A stretch of 64,000 bases of DNA from Flammula alnicola (Eukaryota > Basidiomycota > Agaricomycetes > Agaricales > Strophariaceae): the NCBI GenBank assembly GCA_015499995.1, contig JADNRV010000021.1, positions 372,001 through 436,000 on the forward strand, in the 5' to 3' direction. Below the pieces are notes generated by a model that was not told the origin of the DNA, ran no database searches, and saw only the letters and a program-made list of their open reading frames with translations. This document shows positions 1-11,458 of this stretch, in pieces (within the stretch, counting starts at the first letter, position 1; each line of letters opens with the position of its first letter). Made by a program: the position numbers and the translations under genes.

Positions 1-956
1 TGAAGTTCTCGCGATTGAGGTTTAGCAACTGCCGAAACTTCATCAGTTCGCCCAGCTTTTTGATTAGCTGTGTGCGGCCCATCCCAGGTTTTCCTGTTTG
101 TGCCAATGTATGGGGAAGAAGCGCCATAGACGTTAAATAGTGGTCTAAGGACACTTCCAGCGCAGACAGCGCAGTAGATCGAGAGAGGGCTTGAGAGAAT
201 GCGTAGCGAGCTAGCAACGTCTCCGGAGGGAAGGCCATCGGCGGCAAATTTTTGAGCAGAAGATCAGGTTCGTTGAGGGGTGCCGTTTGCCCAAGTATAA
301 TTAAGTCACCCTGTAGCCTTGTCTGCCTGTACGCGCAACCGGGTTTGTGTCAGATCCTTTAAGCACTGACTAAAAAGACGACTCAACTCGATGGGATCCA
401 CCACAAATTCCAGTTCCTCCGTCTCTGGCTCTTTCAACGGCGCAACCTCGATCCCCGGGGCACGTTCAATCACTTCTTTCGTGAAGCGCTTTGCGTCTGC
501 CTCTCCCAGCCCCCAACAAATGATGGTCCCATTCGAGAAGACAAATACTTCGCCCTCCTTCCCTGGTTCACCCCACTTTGGAATCCACCAAGATTCATGA
601 AGGGCTTGAGAACGCGCTGGCAAGTATGGATGAGACCGCAGACGTGAGAGAATGTACCGTTCTGCGGTGGCGAGTGTGAAAACAGGCTGAATGACGCCTC
701 GCGTCGGTGTTGGATTAGAACGGATAGGAAGTGATGCCGAAGCAGATCTGCGAAGGGGCGTCGTTGATTTGGGCTTTGCTTTTGCGTCAGACAAAGGATT
801 TTCGGATTGTTTCTGAGATGATTGCGACGACTTGACTGTCGCGTAATAACGACAGCAGGAAATATTGAGCTTTGTCGGATGAATGAACGTAAAAATGCTT
901 CGACTAAGATTTCGTTGTGCTGGCGTTTGTGGTAGTAGTGCACGAAGAGAGGCCAT
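1..956 (-). CDS. RMND1/Mrx10-like mitochondrial protein (DUF155), C-terminus cut by window edge
   Basis: Exons 956-367 and 326-1 (partial). The first ATG in the conserved frame (956) opens a basic, Ser/Arg-rich N-terminus that looks like a mitochondrial presequence. The body carries the DUF155 signature: a VFVFSNGTIICWGLGE stretch and, after the intron, QGDLIILG and a Leu-rich helical region. The 40-bp intron (327-366) is short but restores the frame exactly as the family requires. Homologues (human RMND1, yeast Mrx10) are inner-membrane proteins that support mitochondrial translation. The C-terminal membrane segment expected in this family lies beyond base 1. The cytosolic paralogue Rmd1 is the alternative, but the presequence argues for the mitochondrial form. 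Confidence 0.8.
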
Positions 957-2410
957 GACCCTATGTGACAGTTTGAAAACGAGACAGACCTTTACTGAGC
1001 AGTAAATGCGCTGAAATCTCGTCGGCAATAAAGCGTCTAGTCTGAAGCTGTTGGCAGTTTGGACCTACTTACAAGTTACACGGTCTTCTCAGCAAAGCAA
1101 CTCAAAGCAACGAAATAGTAAGGCATCTCAAATCAAGTAAATTTTTGGTATACTCGACAGACGTGTACGTAAATTGACCTAGCACACGGAGACACCGAAA
1201 GATGTCCTGGGGTAATTGATTTGAAACAAGCCTCTTCATATATGAGCCTCATCCATCCTGGCCACCCTCGACACATCCACAGCACGAAATCGCGAAACAA
1301 GACAAGTGACCAAAAGGTTATGGCCGCGGTCATATTCCTTATGCCGCCCATGTACAATTTTGCGTCCTTTCTTCAGAAACCGATCTTCGAACTCTCTCGG
1401 GAGTATTGAGCCATGCGCCCTATGGTCAGCCGATACATGAAGAACTAGGCGGGAATGAGTAAAAAGGATTGGTATCGGACGACGGCGATGAACTTACACA
1501 CAGGCGAGACTGCCCCAAAATAGGCATCTCAAGGGCCGCTCAGTCCACCTAGACTGGCGGTGACAATAGCCGAAGGTAACTTGCGAAAATACGACAGTGT
1601 ATAAGTCCTGAGGGGCAAGTAAGATTAGACCGGGAAAAACGTATGAATCAGTTAGTGCAGATACTGACCAAGTGATCACAACGGGGAACAACGAGCAGCG
1701 TAATGCGCCACAAACATGACGGACACGAAACCTATACAGATTCGACTCCTTACAATCGGAGAACACTATCCTGCAACACTAAAGGCGAGGTCAGACAGTA
1801 AGACATACCAGAATGAAAGAAACACATACAGAGAGATAGTGGGGATTTACGACCAAAGAAACAATAATGGAGATAACGGCCTTTATATAGCCCTAGATTT
1901 AACTTTCGGGCAGGTCTTTACGTCAGCTAGAACGTGACCACTTGATGATCCGGGTCTATGTAAGCGTAGATTAGATTAGATTACGCGCGCCGCGTTCCTT
2001 TCACATTGCCACGCACGCGGCGCGCTTTCCTTTGTCTCGCGCTCGTATATATTAGCGTAGCCTCTCGCTTCCCCTCTTTCTTCGTATTCTCATTTTTTCT
2101 ATCTCACATAGTCAATGGATCAAAACTTGAAGATATTGTTTTATTCTTTCCGTTAAAGATGCAAGGAGGAACATGCAGAGTGTTGATTCTGATAATAATA
2201 TTTGGCTATATAGAGGGTATAAGTGTTCCTCGTCAAAGTCGTAAGTCGTTATGTTCATCAGCCATCAAACCAGCCAGCCTGCACCATCTCGTGAGCTAAT
2301 CCCCCCCATACTCGCCGACGAGCTTTCCGACCAGAGAGCTCAGTCGCAAATCTAGAGAATATAGTAGAACACGTTAATAGGAATGACATGACCATTGGAG
2401 AAAAAATAGG
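957..2410. other. 1.45-kb intergenic region, no gene recognised
   Basis: Divergent ORFs of 60-97 codons occur on both strands, but none has a recognisable domain or a spliceable extension. The region must hold the promoter of the RMND1-like gene and the 3' flank of the PfkB kinase gene. A short TTAGATTAGATTA run lies near 1973-1985, next to a GC-rich GCGCGCCGCG block. I see nothing else I can support. Confidence 0.4.
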
Positions 2411-4102
2411 TCACCTTAAACATTCATCCAGCCTCCACCTTCCCCGACTATCCTCCGAGTTAGCCCCACTTTCGTCTTCGCCACTCCAAGCAGGAGTATA
2501 GGGCAAGCCAGGACATATCCTCCTACTTAGCGCATAGATCATTCCGGAGATGAACGCGTCTTGTGCCCCAATCTCATCCACGACATTATCATCCGTCTCC
2601 TGCTCTCCGCCAGGAGTCTCAGTCCCTTGCGAGTCGTTATCGTCGTCTTCTGTCGTGTTTGTATATTGGCTGCTCTCATTTGTTCCTTGCCCTTGACGTG
2701 TATGAGATAGGCCTCGCAGAAACTGATGAGGTCGCGCCTTGTCGCTTTCATCGCCCGTGTCGGACATATAGTTGCTCCCACCAGCCGTGAAGGCATGCGA
2801 GGAAGGTGTCCTACTTCGCCCACCGGCCCAGAAGTCGCTTCCACTTCTAACAGATTGCACTTCAGTAACACCACCATTAAATGCATTTCCCGACCGGGTT
2901 TCTTCTGCATCTCTGGTTTGTGATGGAGGCGGTCTTTCTTCTACCCAGCCAGAACTCTGGAAATATTCCTTGGTGGGTAGCGACAGCACCGCACCACCCT
3001 CAGACCCCCAGTATGCAACGAGCAGAGCATGAGCCGGAGCAATAGATGCCAGAGATAGCAAGAAAGCACGCGGTGTCGTCTCGTAATGTGGTGAATTTGC
3101 TTGGGCATATTGTTTATTGAAGAACAAAACATCAGCATGGGGTATCAGCTGCATGTATGAGATCCAGGTTAGCTTTTCTTCATACATATAATATGTTGGA
3201 AAACAAACTGCTTCGATTCCTTGTCTGCCTTTCCGGCCAACATCAACGCTGAAGACACAGTGGCTTCTCCATTTTCGTTCTCGAGCGAGTCCGTCCAAAC
3301 CTGTAATATTACTCAACGTAGTCTTAACAGATCTGCCTTCGAAATGTAACCAATCGAAAGGAGCAGGACTATTTGGATTATAGAAAGTTGGGTTCACAGG
3401 CCGAGGACCAGACTGAGAAGGCCGAGGAGTTGAGGAGGGTGGTGCAAGTGTAGCAGAAGATCCATAGGTGGGAGCTGTAGGGCTGATGGTCGGGGTGGTC
3501 TGTGGGTAATTTTCTGGAGCGAGCAGTGGTCCCAGGAGAGAGACGAAGTCCTCGTGCGTAATGTCTGGCAAGGGATTGTGGTTCACTACTGTCTTCGTGT
3601 TATCCTCCGCTGTAGTACACAATAACTTAGAATGATACCATTAGGAAGAAATAATGAAATACCTGAATGTAGCACCCAAGCAGTGGGAACCCCTGCGTCT
3701 CTCCAGACCTTGCAGTATTGAGTAATAACTCCTTCATTCTCTAGATCCTTCAAAACCATCCGTCCTTCTTCATTGCCTCCAAGAGAAGCCACTAGTACAG
3801 CCTCAACATTTGGAAATTGTGCCAGCAAGGAAAGCAACTAGACGCAGGAGTCCAACACGCGATGTTCAGTAAACATCGGTGTTGGGACATAACTGTTTAC
3901 TCACCATGTTAGCGGACCCTCCTCTGGTCTTTTCTACCGAATGCGCGCGTACAACGGTAGATGGCGCCGGATGGCATGGTAGAGAGAGCGTATGTGTCTG
4001 AAAAAGCGTGCCAGAAGCGACAATGCGCAGAGGTTTCGCTGGTGGCGACAAGTATTGTTGTTGATTATTATCGTCCGATCGTTCGCGTCGTAACTTGTTC
4101 AT
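2411..4102 (-). CDS. PfkB-family sugar kinase (ketohexokinase-like)
   Basis: Exons 4102-3905, 3837-3663, 3609-3209 and 3148-2411 give 503 residues. Exon 1 ends in the PfkB sugar-binding motif GGSAN. Exon 2 has LLAQFPNVEAVLVASLGG and a ribokinase-type core. The C-terminal catalytic segment is DEIGAQDAF (GAQD at about residues 452-455), carrying the catalytic Asp. The intron at 3149-3208 is 60 bp, free of stops and in frame, so it looks like coding sequence; removing it restores the run GIEALIPHADVLFFNKQYA. A Ser/Thr-rich insert of about 120 residues precedes the catalytic motif and is probably disordered. The family phosphorylates fructose or related sugars, but the substrate cannot be read from sequence. 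The usual GAGD is GAQD here. Confidence 0.85.
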
Positions 4103-4368
4103 TCTGAAAAGCCGGCAGGTATAGGCGAGTATATCTATTTCGAATCAAGAAAATGCGACAGAGAAGGGGGGAATTTTGAAAAGCAAGACGCGGTCATTTC
4201 ATTTCCCTCCTGACATGCTTGCAGTCAGGGCAGGGCCCTGCTCGGGACGCGATCACGCATAAACATATTTCACACCGTAAGCTGCATTTCCGATGGATAG
4301 TCGGAGTATTACATTCTATACTACTTTTGATAACAGGCAAGGTGAATGACGCGTCTAGATTCAGAGAA

Positions 4369-5734
4369 CTACTGCATTTCCACATCGCCATCACCATCTA
4401 CACTTCCATCGTCACTTTCCCAATCATCGTCGTCCTCACCCTCATCACCACCGTCGTCTAATGGAGACGCTGAGATTCCTAACGAATCCAGTTTCGATAT
4501 TAGTTCCTTGACATGCTCCAGGAGTGGTTTATCAGGATGTTCTTGATTTCGATGAAGCTACGAGAGAATTTTAAATCTAGGCAGATGAATATTGAAGGCA
4601 TGGCTTACCACTTTACAAGTCTCAAGACAGTCTCGCGAATCTTTTGCGAGCTCTTGCCATGTTAGCTCGTCTATAGTTCCTCCACTCTCTTGGGTTTGTT
4701 CTGCCATAAGGTAGAAGCACCACCCTTCCAGATACCACGCCTCTACTTCTTGGTCGTCCGATGACATTATTCCGTGCAGGGCCAATAAAGCTGGAGTGTA
4801 CAACGACAACTCGAGGAAGAGCCTGACCAAAGCCAGCCGCGCAGGTATCGGGGGCAATTTCGGATCATCTAAGCGCAGAGCGTTGGTTGTGCAAAAGAGC
4901 TAGGAGAAAAGAATTTTACGCACCGAGATCAAGGTCTTTCAACGCTGACCACACTTGCTCGAGGCATTGTTTAGCGTCCTCTGGACGTTGCTGCGACATG
5001 CGCACCGAAGCAAGGGTCTGCAAAGCCTCCGGGTTGCCTGGATCCATCTGAAGGGCCATCGTTAGCAGATCTTCGCAGGTTTTCTCCGCTTCTGGTTCAA
5101 AACTGTAATTAAAAGGACACCCATGAGATCAAGCATTCGTACGTGGGTATAGCATACCATAGATCATAAGATGGATCCATCCAAATCTCCACCTGGCCGA
5201 CAAGAGCCCGGACGATGCTGGTTTTCAGTTCTGTCTCGTCCTTCTTGGAATCCTCATCTTCAGCGCGGACTTTTCCTTTCAGTTGGGCTAGAAGAATATT
5301 CACAGCAGCTTGATAATGCTGCAGAGCTAGTTTGGGGTCATCATCGCTTAATTGTGCGAGGTAAAGATGGGCAGATGGAGGAGATGGTGAAGGGGCATCA
5401 GGATTGGGAGGCAAGAGCGCTTGGAAAGTCTGTAAATCATGTCAACTGCGTCAATGGGAGTGATCTCTGAATAACGCACCAGTTTGGCTTCTTCAATTTC
5501 TCCTGTCTCCAGTAGGGCCACGCCGAGCATCTCCTTAGCTTCAGCATTTTTTGGATCCTGTTCCAAAATGCGGTGAATAAACCTCAATGCAAGTTCATAG
5601 TCGCATTGAACAATCAGAGATTGAGATTTTTCTAGCAGAGATGATAACGGTGGTGCTTTAGCTGTTGGAGAATTCTGTACAGGAGGATCGGTCGCCTTTG
5701 TGTGCGCCTTTTTCTTCGTTCTCGTTCGACCCAT
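4369..5734 (-). CDS. ACL4: ACL4, TPR assembly chaperone of ribosomal protein Rpl4
   Basis: Exons 5734-5480, 5429-5158, 5102-4924, 4868-4609 and 4557-4369 close in frame to 384 residues, close to yeast Acl4 (387). The start is a Lys/Arg-rich tail (MGRTRTKKKAH) followed by TPR-like helices: YELALRFIHRILEQDP, LALQHYQAAVNIL and LLTMALQMDPGNPEAL. The C-terminus is very acidic (EGEDDDDWESDDG). In yeast, Acl4 captures nascent Rpl4 and escorts it to the nucleus for 60S assembly; the acidic tail and TPR superhelix fit that role. It is divergently transcribed from the next gene across about 270 bp, so the two may share a promoter. Confidence 0.88.
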
Positions 5735-6001
5735 GGAAGTTGGGGAAGAGATATGTAGCAGTCACGTGTTCAAAAATTAGGAAGGTTGGTTGAAACGTCT
5801 TCAGAATGCTGCCAAGTACTCAGTACTGCCACTTTCAGTCAGGCAGCACCTGAAACGTTCCTGCAAAGCCGCAAAACATTTTCCCCGTTATTCTTTCCCA
5901 TCAGGGTGGAGACAGGGCATGTTACGAAAGGATACTTGAAGAAGACATCCTCCTCTTCATCTTCTTTGGACGAATCGAGCTCGAGACCTTCACCGTTTGA
6001 T

Positions 6002-7355
6002 ATGAGTGCAAACACAACAGCCATGTTCGAATATGACGTGCGAGCTGGTGAAGCTCCCAAGGACGATCTCTTCTTTGAGCGCCTGGATACCTTCATGGAG
6101 AAGTGCCTTGGAGATATCAAGGCTTTCGCTGAGCGAGAGTTGCGTCCGTACGAAGAGGTCTTTTAGGACCTTCCATTGGTAATACGTTGCATTCTGATTA
6201 TATTCTGCAGACGAGAAGGTGCATTGCTCAATGGCACGCTAAATATCTCTTCCAGCCATCAACAGCCTCCTCGTCTACACTGAGCCGAACTGCCCAAGGT
6301 ATTTCGAAAATTTATTTCACCATTTACCAGTGGCTAAGATCAACCCTTAGTGCGAGCCACTTTGTGCGACACTTCACGCATATTAGAATCGCTTTCGGAG
6401 ACATCTGGTGTGCAGTCATTCCTTCTTGCTGTCGACCCCAAGGAAGCGTCAGATGGCGGTTTTCTCGGTGGATCTGTGATCGGTCGCGAGTTTTGGCGAG
6501 GAATGCGAGGCGGAGGCGAAACTGGCGCTCGGGCGTTCAAGGCATTTTCCACAACACATTTGGAAACGAAGCCAAAGGGCATTGGCCACGCTCAGATAAT
6601 GGAACGCAACTCCTCCACTCCACCCCCTAAAGGAGGCGCCGCTAAATCGATAAAAAGCGAACTTTATGAAAGCGTCCGCAATGCTCTTAGGTGAGGGATC
6701 CTTCTGACTTCTTTCATTAATGATTAAAGCTCTTTGAATAAATAGAACGGCAAGTGGTGTACGCGGTGCGGAGATGAAATGGACCAACCCAGAAAGGCTG
6801 GACGTATATGGTGTACGTCTCGTTGGATGGCCAGAAGGTGTCCCTTCTCAAAACCCCTCAACATTGAAAGTTAGTCAGAATAGGCTCTTGCTCGAGTCTA
6901 TCCAAAACGGTTCGATGAGATTCGAGAGAAACTCCTCCACTCATCCGAGTAGCTCAGGGCATAATGGGGGTGCAAAGGTGGACGATGAGGATCCTAACGA
7001 AGACTTTTCATGGGCGTACGATGCAGACGCTCGTTCACCTTCGCCGCCTCCGGAGCACTCGGCGGCTGTTCCTTCATCTCCTTTCCGCAGTTCACCAATG
7101 AGAACGAATACAACACCAGTCGACAAGTCAGATTCTGAACACAATGTATGGACGTTAGATTCAGCAGCTCAGGTCGACCCGACCCTTTCTTCCTATAGTG
7201 TAGATTACCCATGGGGGCCCGAATTTAGCGAAGGGATGGTGGATACCCTGGGAGAGGAGTGGGAGGGTGAATCGCATTCACAATTGGAGCGACCGCGAAA
7301 ACGGCCAAGAAGCGAGGAGCCGTTTTCCGGGATGGACAGCAACGCATCGAAGTAG
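6002..7355 (+). CDS. Conserved basidiomycete protein of unknown function
   Basis: Exons 6002-6157, 6211-6298, 6351-6690 and 6746-7355 give 397 residues; 6002 is the first in-frame ATG. I do not recognise a named domain. The middle contains a well-formed block (GGFLGGSVIGREFWRGMRGG, then a GARAFKAF helix) and a second block around GVRLVGWPEGVPSQNPS. The last third is acidic, Ser/Pro-rich and ends with a basic RPRKRPRSEE patch that could be a nuclear localisation signal. The exon 1/2 junction is the weakest part: its donor is GTCTTT, and the second exon reads less like conserved protein than the rest. Downstream lies SVF1 on the same strand. Confidence 0.6.
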
Positions 7356-7572
7356 TGTTATTCATATATGATATCGATGATCTCGAAATCTATCTATCGG
7401 TGGGTAGCAGGAATAAGAAATGTGGAATTTTTTGGATGAAAAGGGGGATCAAGTCTAACATTGCAGTTGTTGTGTTCCGAAATTGTACATAAATAGGGGA
7501 AGTCTTGATACTTTGTTTTGGGATCGCTTCATCTTTTGCCATTAATCTCTTTCTTTGATCTCGACGTTTACG

Positions 7573-9007
7573 ATGTTCTCCTCGATCTTTTCGTAAGTTT
7601 TGCAACATATGAGCTCCTCTTGTCGAAACGTCAATGTTTATTCAGGACGGCACCTCCAGTCGATCCGAACGCCCCCAACTTCCATTCGGTCACTTCCAAG
7701 TTCTCGGAGGATCAACTTTTCGGCGAACTCGAACCAAAGGATACTCAATGGTTATGTGCAGGAGGATTCGTTACTGAAACTCAGATTTTCTATGTAATTA
7801 CAGACGATGGCACGTCTGTGATGTGCCAAGTGATCCACTCTGCCGTAGGGTAAGAACAATCCGTCGATCTCTGCTTTGGCTTGCTCAACTAATATTTTCA
7901 TACACAGTGTCTGGTACCCTACTATCCAATTCACCTGCAAGATCGCCAATCCCAGTCGTGGAGAGAATACATGGAAATCTCTCAATGTTACGAATTTCGT
8001 GACTCCACCCCCAGGTTACGACAAGCGCTCCAGCAAAGCCGACGAGTTCTCCGTGCTTTTCAAGTCCAACCCAGGTTCTGAATTCCCAGAGTCGTATACC
8101 GTACGTGCCAATCTGGGTGTCGACCTTCAAGTGTCCCTGGAGGTTCAAAGACCCGCATCTATTCCTGGATACAAGGTTGGCAAGGGACCTGAAGGAGGAT
8201 ACTCGTATTTCGGCACAGATCCCAAGAACGCAGATGGCTATGTCATCCATCGCTTCTGGCCTCGCATCCAGGCGACCGGACATCTCATCCGCAGCGGCAA
8301 GGCTGACCCTTTGAAAGGCACCGGAATGTTTGTGCATGCCATTCAAGGAATGCGACCCAACTTGGTTGCATCTGCCTGGAACTTTGCCCACTTCCAAAGT
8401 GAACAGCTTGGAGGAGTGTCTGCGATCCAGATGGAGTTCACGACTCCGGATACGTATGGCAAGAAGGGTGCCGGCTCTGGCCCGGTTGTTGTGAATGTTG
8501 GTTCGCTGGTGATTGCGGATAAATTGGCGACTGTCACAACCCAAACGAAATGGCCAGGAGAAGAACCCACTGGGTCTGTCATCTCACGAACGACGCACCT
8601 CGATCCTGAGCATGACCCTGACACCAGCTACGGAAAGCCGACCGAGATCGTCTTTGAGTGGAAAGGACCGTCAATTGTCTCTGACGCGCAGGGCACGATA
8701 AAAGCGAAGCTACAGACAGACCTTGGTTCTGTTGAGAATCCCAAGGGTCTCATTGAGAAAGTGGACGTTCTCGCCGAAATTCCCTATGTTCTCAAGGTCG
8801 CCGTCAACTATGTCGCTGGAACGAAGCCATATATCTACCAGGTACTTGCCGCAGTTGCATCTCTCACGAAAATACTCATATTTTTTGCTTTAGTGGATCA
8901 ATCCTGGAAAGCTCTCTATTACAGGTCCCGAAGCATTGGCTCCTGGCCTATCGTCGGGTGTCGAAGTCGAAGGAATTATCTACAACGAGGCCACCTTCAT
9001 TTCTTAA
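7573..9007 (+). CDS. SVF1: SVF1, survival factor / ceramide-binding protein
   Basis: Exons 7573-7592 (only 20 nt), 7646-7849, 7908-8841 and 8894-9007 close to 423 residues. The start MFSSIFS is followed by a spliced Ser-Thr. The Svf1 lipocalin-like fold is recognisable from QWLCAGGFVTETQIFYVIT, VWYPTIQFTCKI, the central MFVHAIQGMRPNLVASAWNF and the C-terminal EVEGIIYNEATF. Yeast Svf1 protects against oxidative and cold stress and transfers ceramide between ER and Golgi. The protein is soluble, with no membrane segment, and slightly shorter than yeast Svf1 (481), mainly at the N-terminus. Confidence 0.92.
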
Positions 9008-9318
9008 CCATATCTTTTCCATAGTCTTGCATCATATACGTACAACGCCTTGCTTAGAAGTTAGATAGCATCTTATATTAGGAGATTCCTATCATTCCTG
9101 CGCATTCAGGGTTTATCGATTATCCGACATGCGCGGTTTTTTGTTCTGACTCATTCCTGTGATCCTGCTTGAAAAGCAATAGAGTTCTATCAGATAACTG
9201 CTGGGTACACGTGCTAGAACAGCATCGCGGTAACTGACCAAGTTCTCAAAACGGCACCGATGCCAGTGAATTGAGACAAATACTGTGGCCACGTCTTCTT
9301 TATGTTCTATCATGCACG

Positions 9319-11180
9319 ATGTTGCGTTGCATGATACGCACAACCCAGAAATCTTCTCTACGGCCTGAGCGCCGCCGCCTCATGTTCCCCGTCAGTCGCC
9401 ACCATTCGACGATAATATCCAGGATTCACCGAACTCAAGGAATTCAACTTAATTTGTATACACCCAGCCACCGCAGCTCTCTTCGTGCAACATCTTTACC
9501 GCTTCAATGGCATCCAACACTCTCTGCAGCTTTCCATTCCACTCCCGCGAGTCGCGGCGGTCCTCTGATACCTATATTAGCCACCCTTCTCAAGGTATGA
9601 GCGCTCGCATGTATTTCTGACGTACATACCCTCACAATGTTCAGTTTAGGCGTCGACAGGGTTCGAGCTCGCGCGAACAGCCAGTCGAATAGCGTTGACA
9701 TTCTTTCCTTTGTTGTGGTTCAAAAATATGAAGTCTCACAGGATCATCAAGTACGCCGCCATCCATGGGCTTCCTGCGTCGGAAGAACATAAGCAAAAGC
9801 ATCTAAAAAGAATCCGGAGACGGACGAGAATGCTACAAATCCTCCTATTTATTCCATTTACCCTCTTCTGGGCGACTATTATCGCAAGTTTGGAAAGGAC
9901 TCCCTTGACAGGAAGGTTCGTCTCTGCTCTCATCCATTGTTGTTACCCTCACTTACCTATCCACAGGTGGCGAATGATCCTACTCTCTCCAGAAGAAGAG
10001 GATGAGATAGCTGCAAGATTGGCTGGTCCAGGATGGTATAATGCGGTTGGCGAGATTTTAGCGGAAGAAGGCTCTCCGAGAGTCATACCAACATCCGATT
10101 GGCGGTATAAATGGGTTCAGGATACACTACGCAAACTCGAATCGATTATTCCAGTATTAGCGCAAGAGCCGGAACTGTGCCCTAATTGGATAGAAGGTGG
10201 CCCAGACTGTAAACCTTTGCCTCCACCTGCAGAACATCCCCTCCGCCCGCGCCCCAGGGCCTCGGAATATCTGCGTTGGGTTTGCAATAAAATGGTGAAG
10301 GATGCCCAGCCACCGTTGGCGCCTCGCGGGACGGCCGGTGCACCATATTCCTTACTCTTAATTGATAAGCCCGACGCTTCCAACGCATTCTCGTACGGCT
10401 TCGGACCAGACGGAGGAAGTGGCATAGTCGTTTACAGCGGGTTCTTAGACGACATCTTCGCCAAGTTTCCTCTACAATACGAGTCTCCGCAGCCTGTACA
10501 AAAGTCATTTTGGAGTCGACTTTTGGGAGGAATATTCCCGACCTCTTCTGCATCTCAACAACCTACCCCAACGCCAGAACAAACCGCAGAATTGGCAATC
10601 CTCCTTGCCCATGAGATGGCTCATTTGATCCTGGCACATCATTTGGAGAGTCTATCATCTGTCACCATCATCGTACCCGGAACTCTATCAATAGCAGCTG
10701 ACATTATTCGCGTACTTATCTTCCCTGTCACCATGCTATTTGGGCCGTTCGTAAACGATGCGGTTGCCCAGCTCGGCAAAGTCGGGTCCGGAGAACTCTT
10801 GAAGATCTCAGAGGCGTGCAGCAGTACAAAGCAGGAGATTGAAGCCGATGTAGTTTCGGCAAGGTGAGGCTCACATGTTTTTGTACCTAGCATCGCGCCT
10901 TGCGACTTACTTATTAATCTCCCCTTTCAGACTTCTTGCACATGCTGGATTTGATGCTCGAGACACTGTCAAATTCTGGGAAGATCGGACGGGTGCGGAG
11001 GCTGAGTGCGCGAGGCATGGTCAACCTGAACCCACGGAGCCAATGCGAGTGGCAAGAAATATAATGGGCTCGACTCATCCTGTCCATGAGTGGCGTGTCA
11101 CCAGCCTCAAGAATGAGCTTGCTCGATGGGAAGAGGAGCGACAAAGGGCTATCGCCGCTGCAGCGACTACGAGAAGTTAG
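9319..11180 (+). CDS. OMA1: OMA1-type mitochondrial inner-membrane metalloprotease (M48)
   Basis: Exons 9319-9594, 9650-9915, 9967-10863 and 10931-11180 give 562 residues. The first 90 residues are Arg/Ser/His-rich and acid-free, as expected of a mitochondrial presequence ending near FHSTPASRG. One hydrophobic segment (ILLFIPFTLFWATIIA) follows. The zinc motif HEMAH is at about residues 396-400 and the downstream third-ligand region is QEIEADVVSAR; after the last intron comes LLAHAGFDARDTVKFW. The order matches OMA1, which cleaves OPA1/Mgm1-type and other inner-membrane substrates under stress. Intron 2 (9916-9966, 51 bp) is stop-free and in frame. Confidence 0.92.
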
Positions 11181-11458
11181 GCTACATAATAAGCATATCA
11201 AGCGTAAGTATCTCACGAGGACAGTTTCGTCGACACTCTGTATACATTAATTATCTTATCCATGTAACGATAGCGCATCTATTTCTTCGCATCTGACATG
11301 ATTTTTTGCAACCACCACTCTGGCGTATCATTTCTTTCCCTCGAGTAATCTAGACAAATAGTTCTGGGCCTGCATGTAACGTACAACACATCAAGGAAGC
11401 GTACGAAATCTAATACCTTCAGTCTAACTCCAGCAAGTACATCGCTGCAAAAGAAAAA

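Noticed and set aside
1971..1985. TTAGATTAGATTA run as a telomere-like repeat.
   Set aside because: Only two units, wrong sequence for the fungal TTAGGG repeat, and embedded in gene-rich DNA.
1494..2299. Several 70-97 codon ORFs on both strands in the first intergenic region.
   Set aside because: They overlap in opposite frames, lack domain character, and no intron choice extends them.
3149..3208. Continuous ORF through this stretch of the sugar kinase, read as coding.
   Set aside because: The stretch has GT and AG ends and a CTAAC branch-like site, and its removal restores the expected GIEALIPHADV sequence, so it is a stop-free intron.
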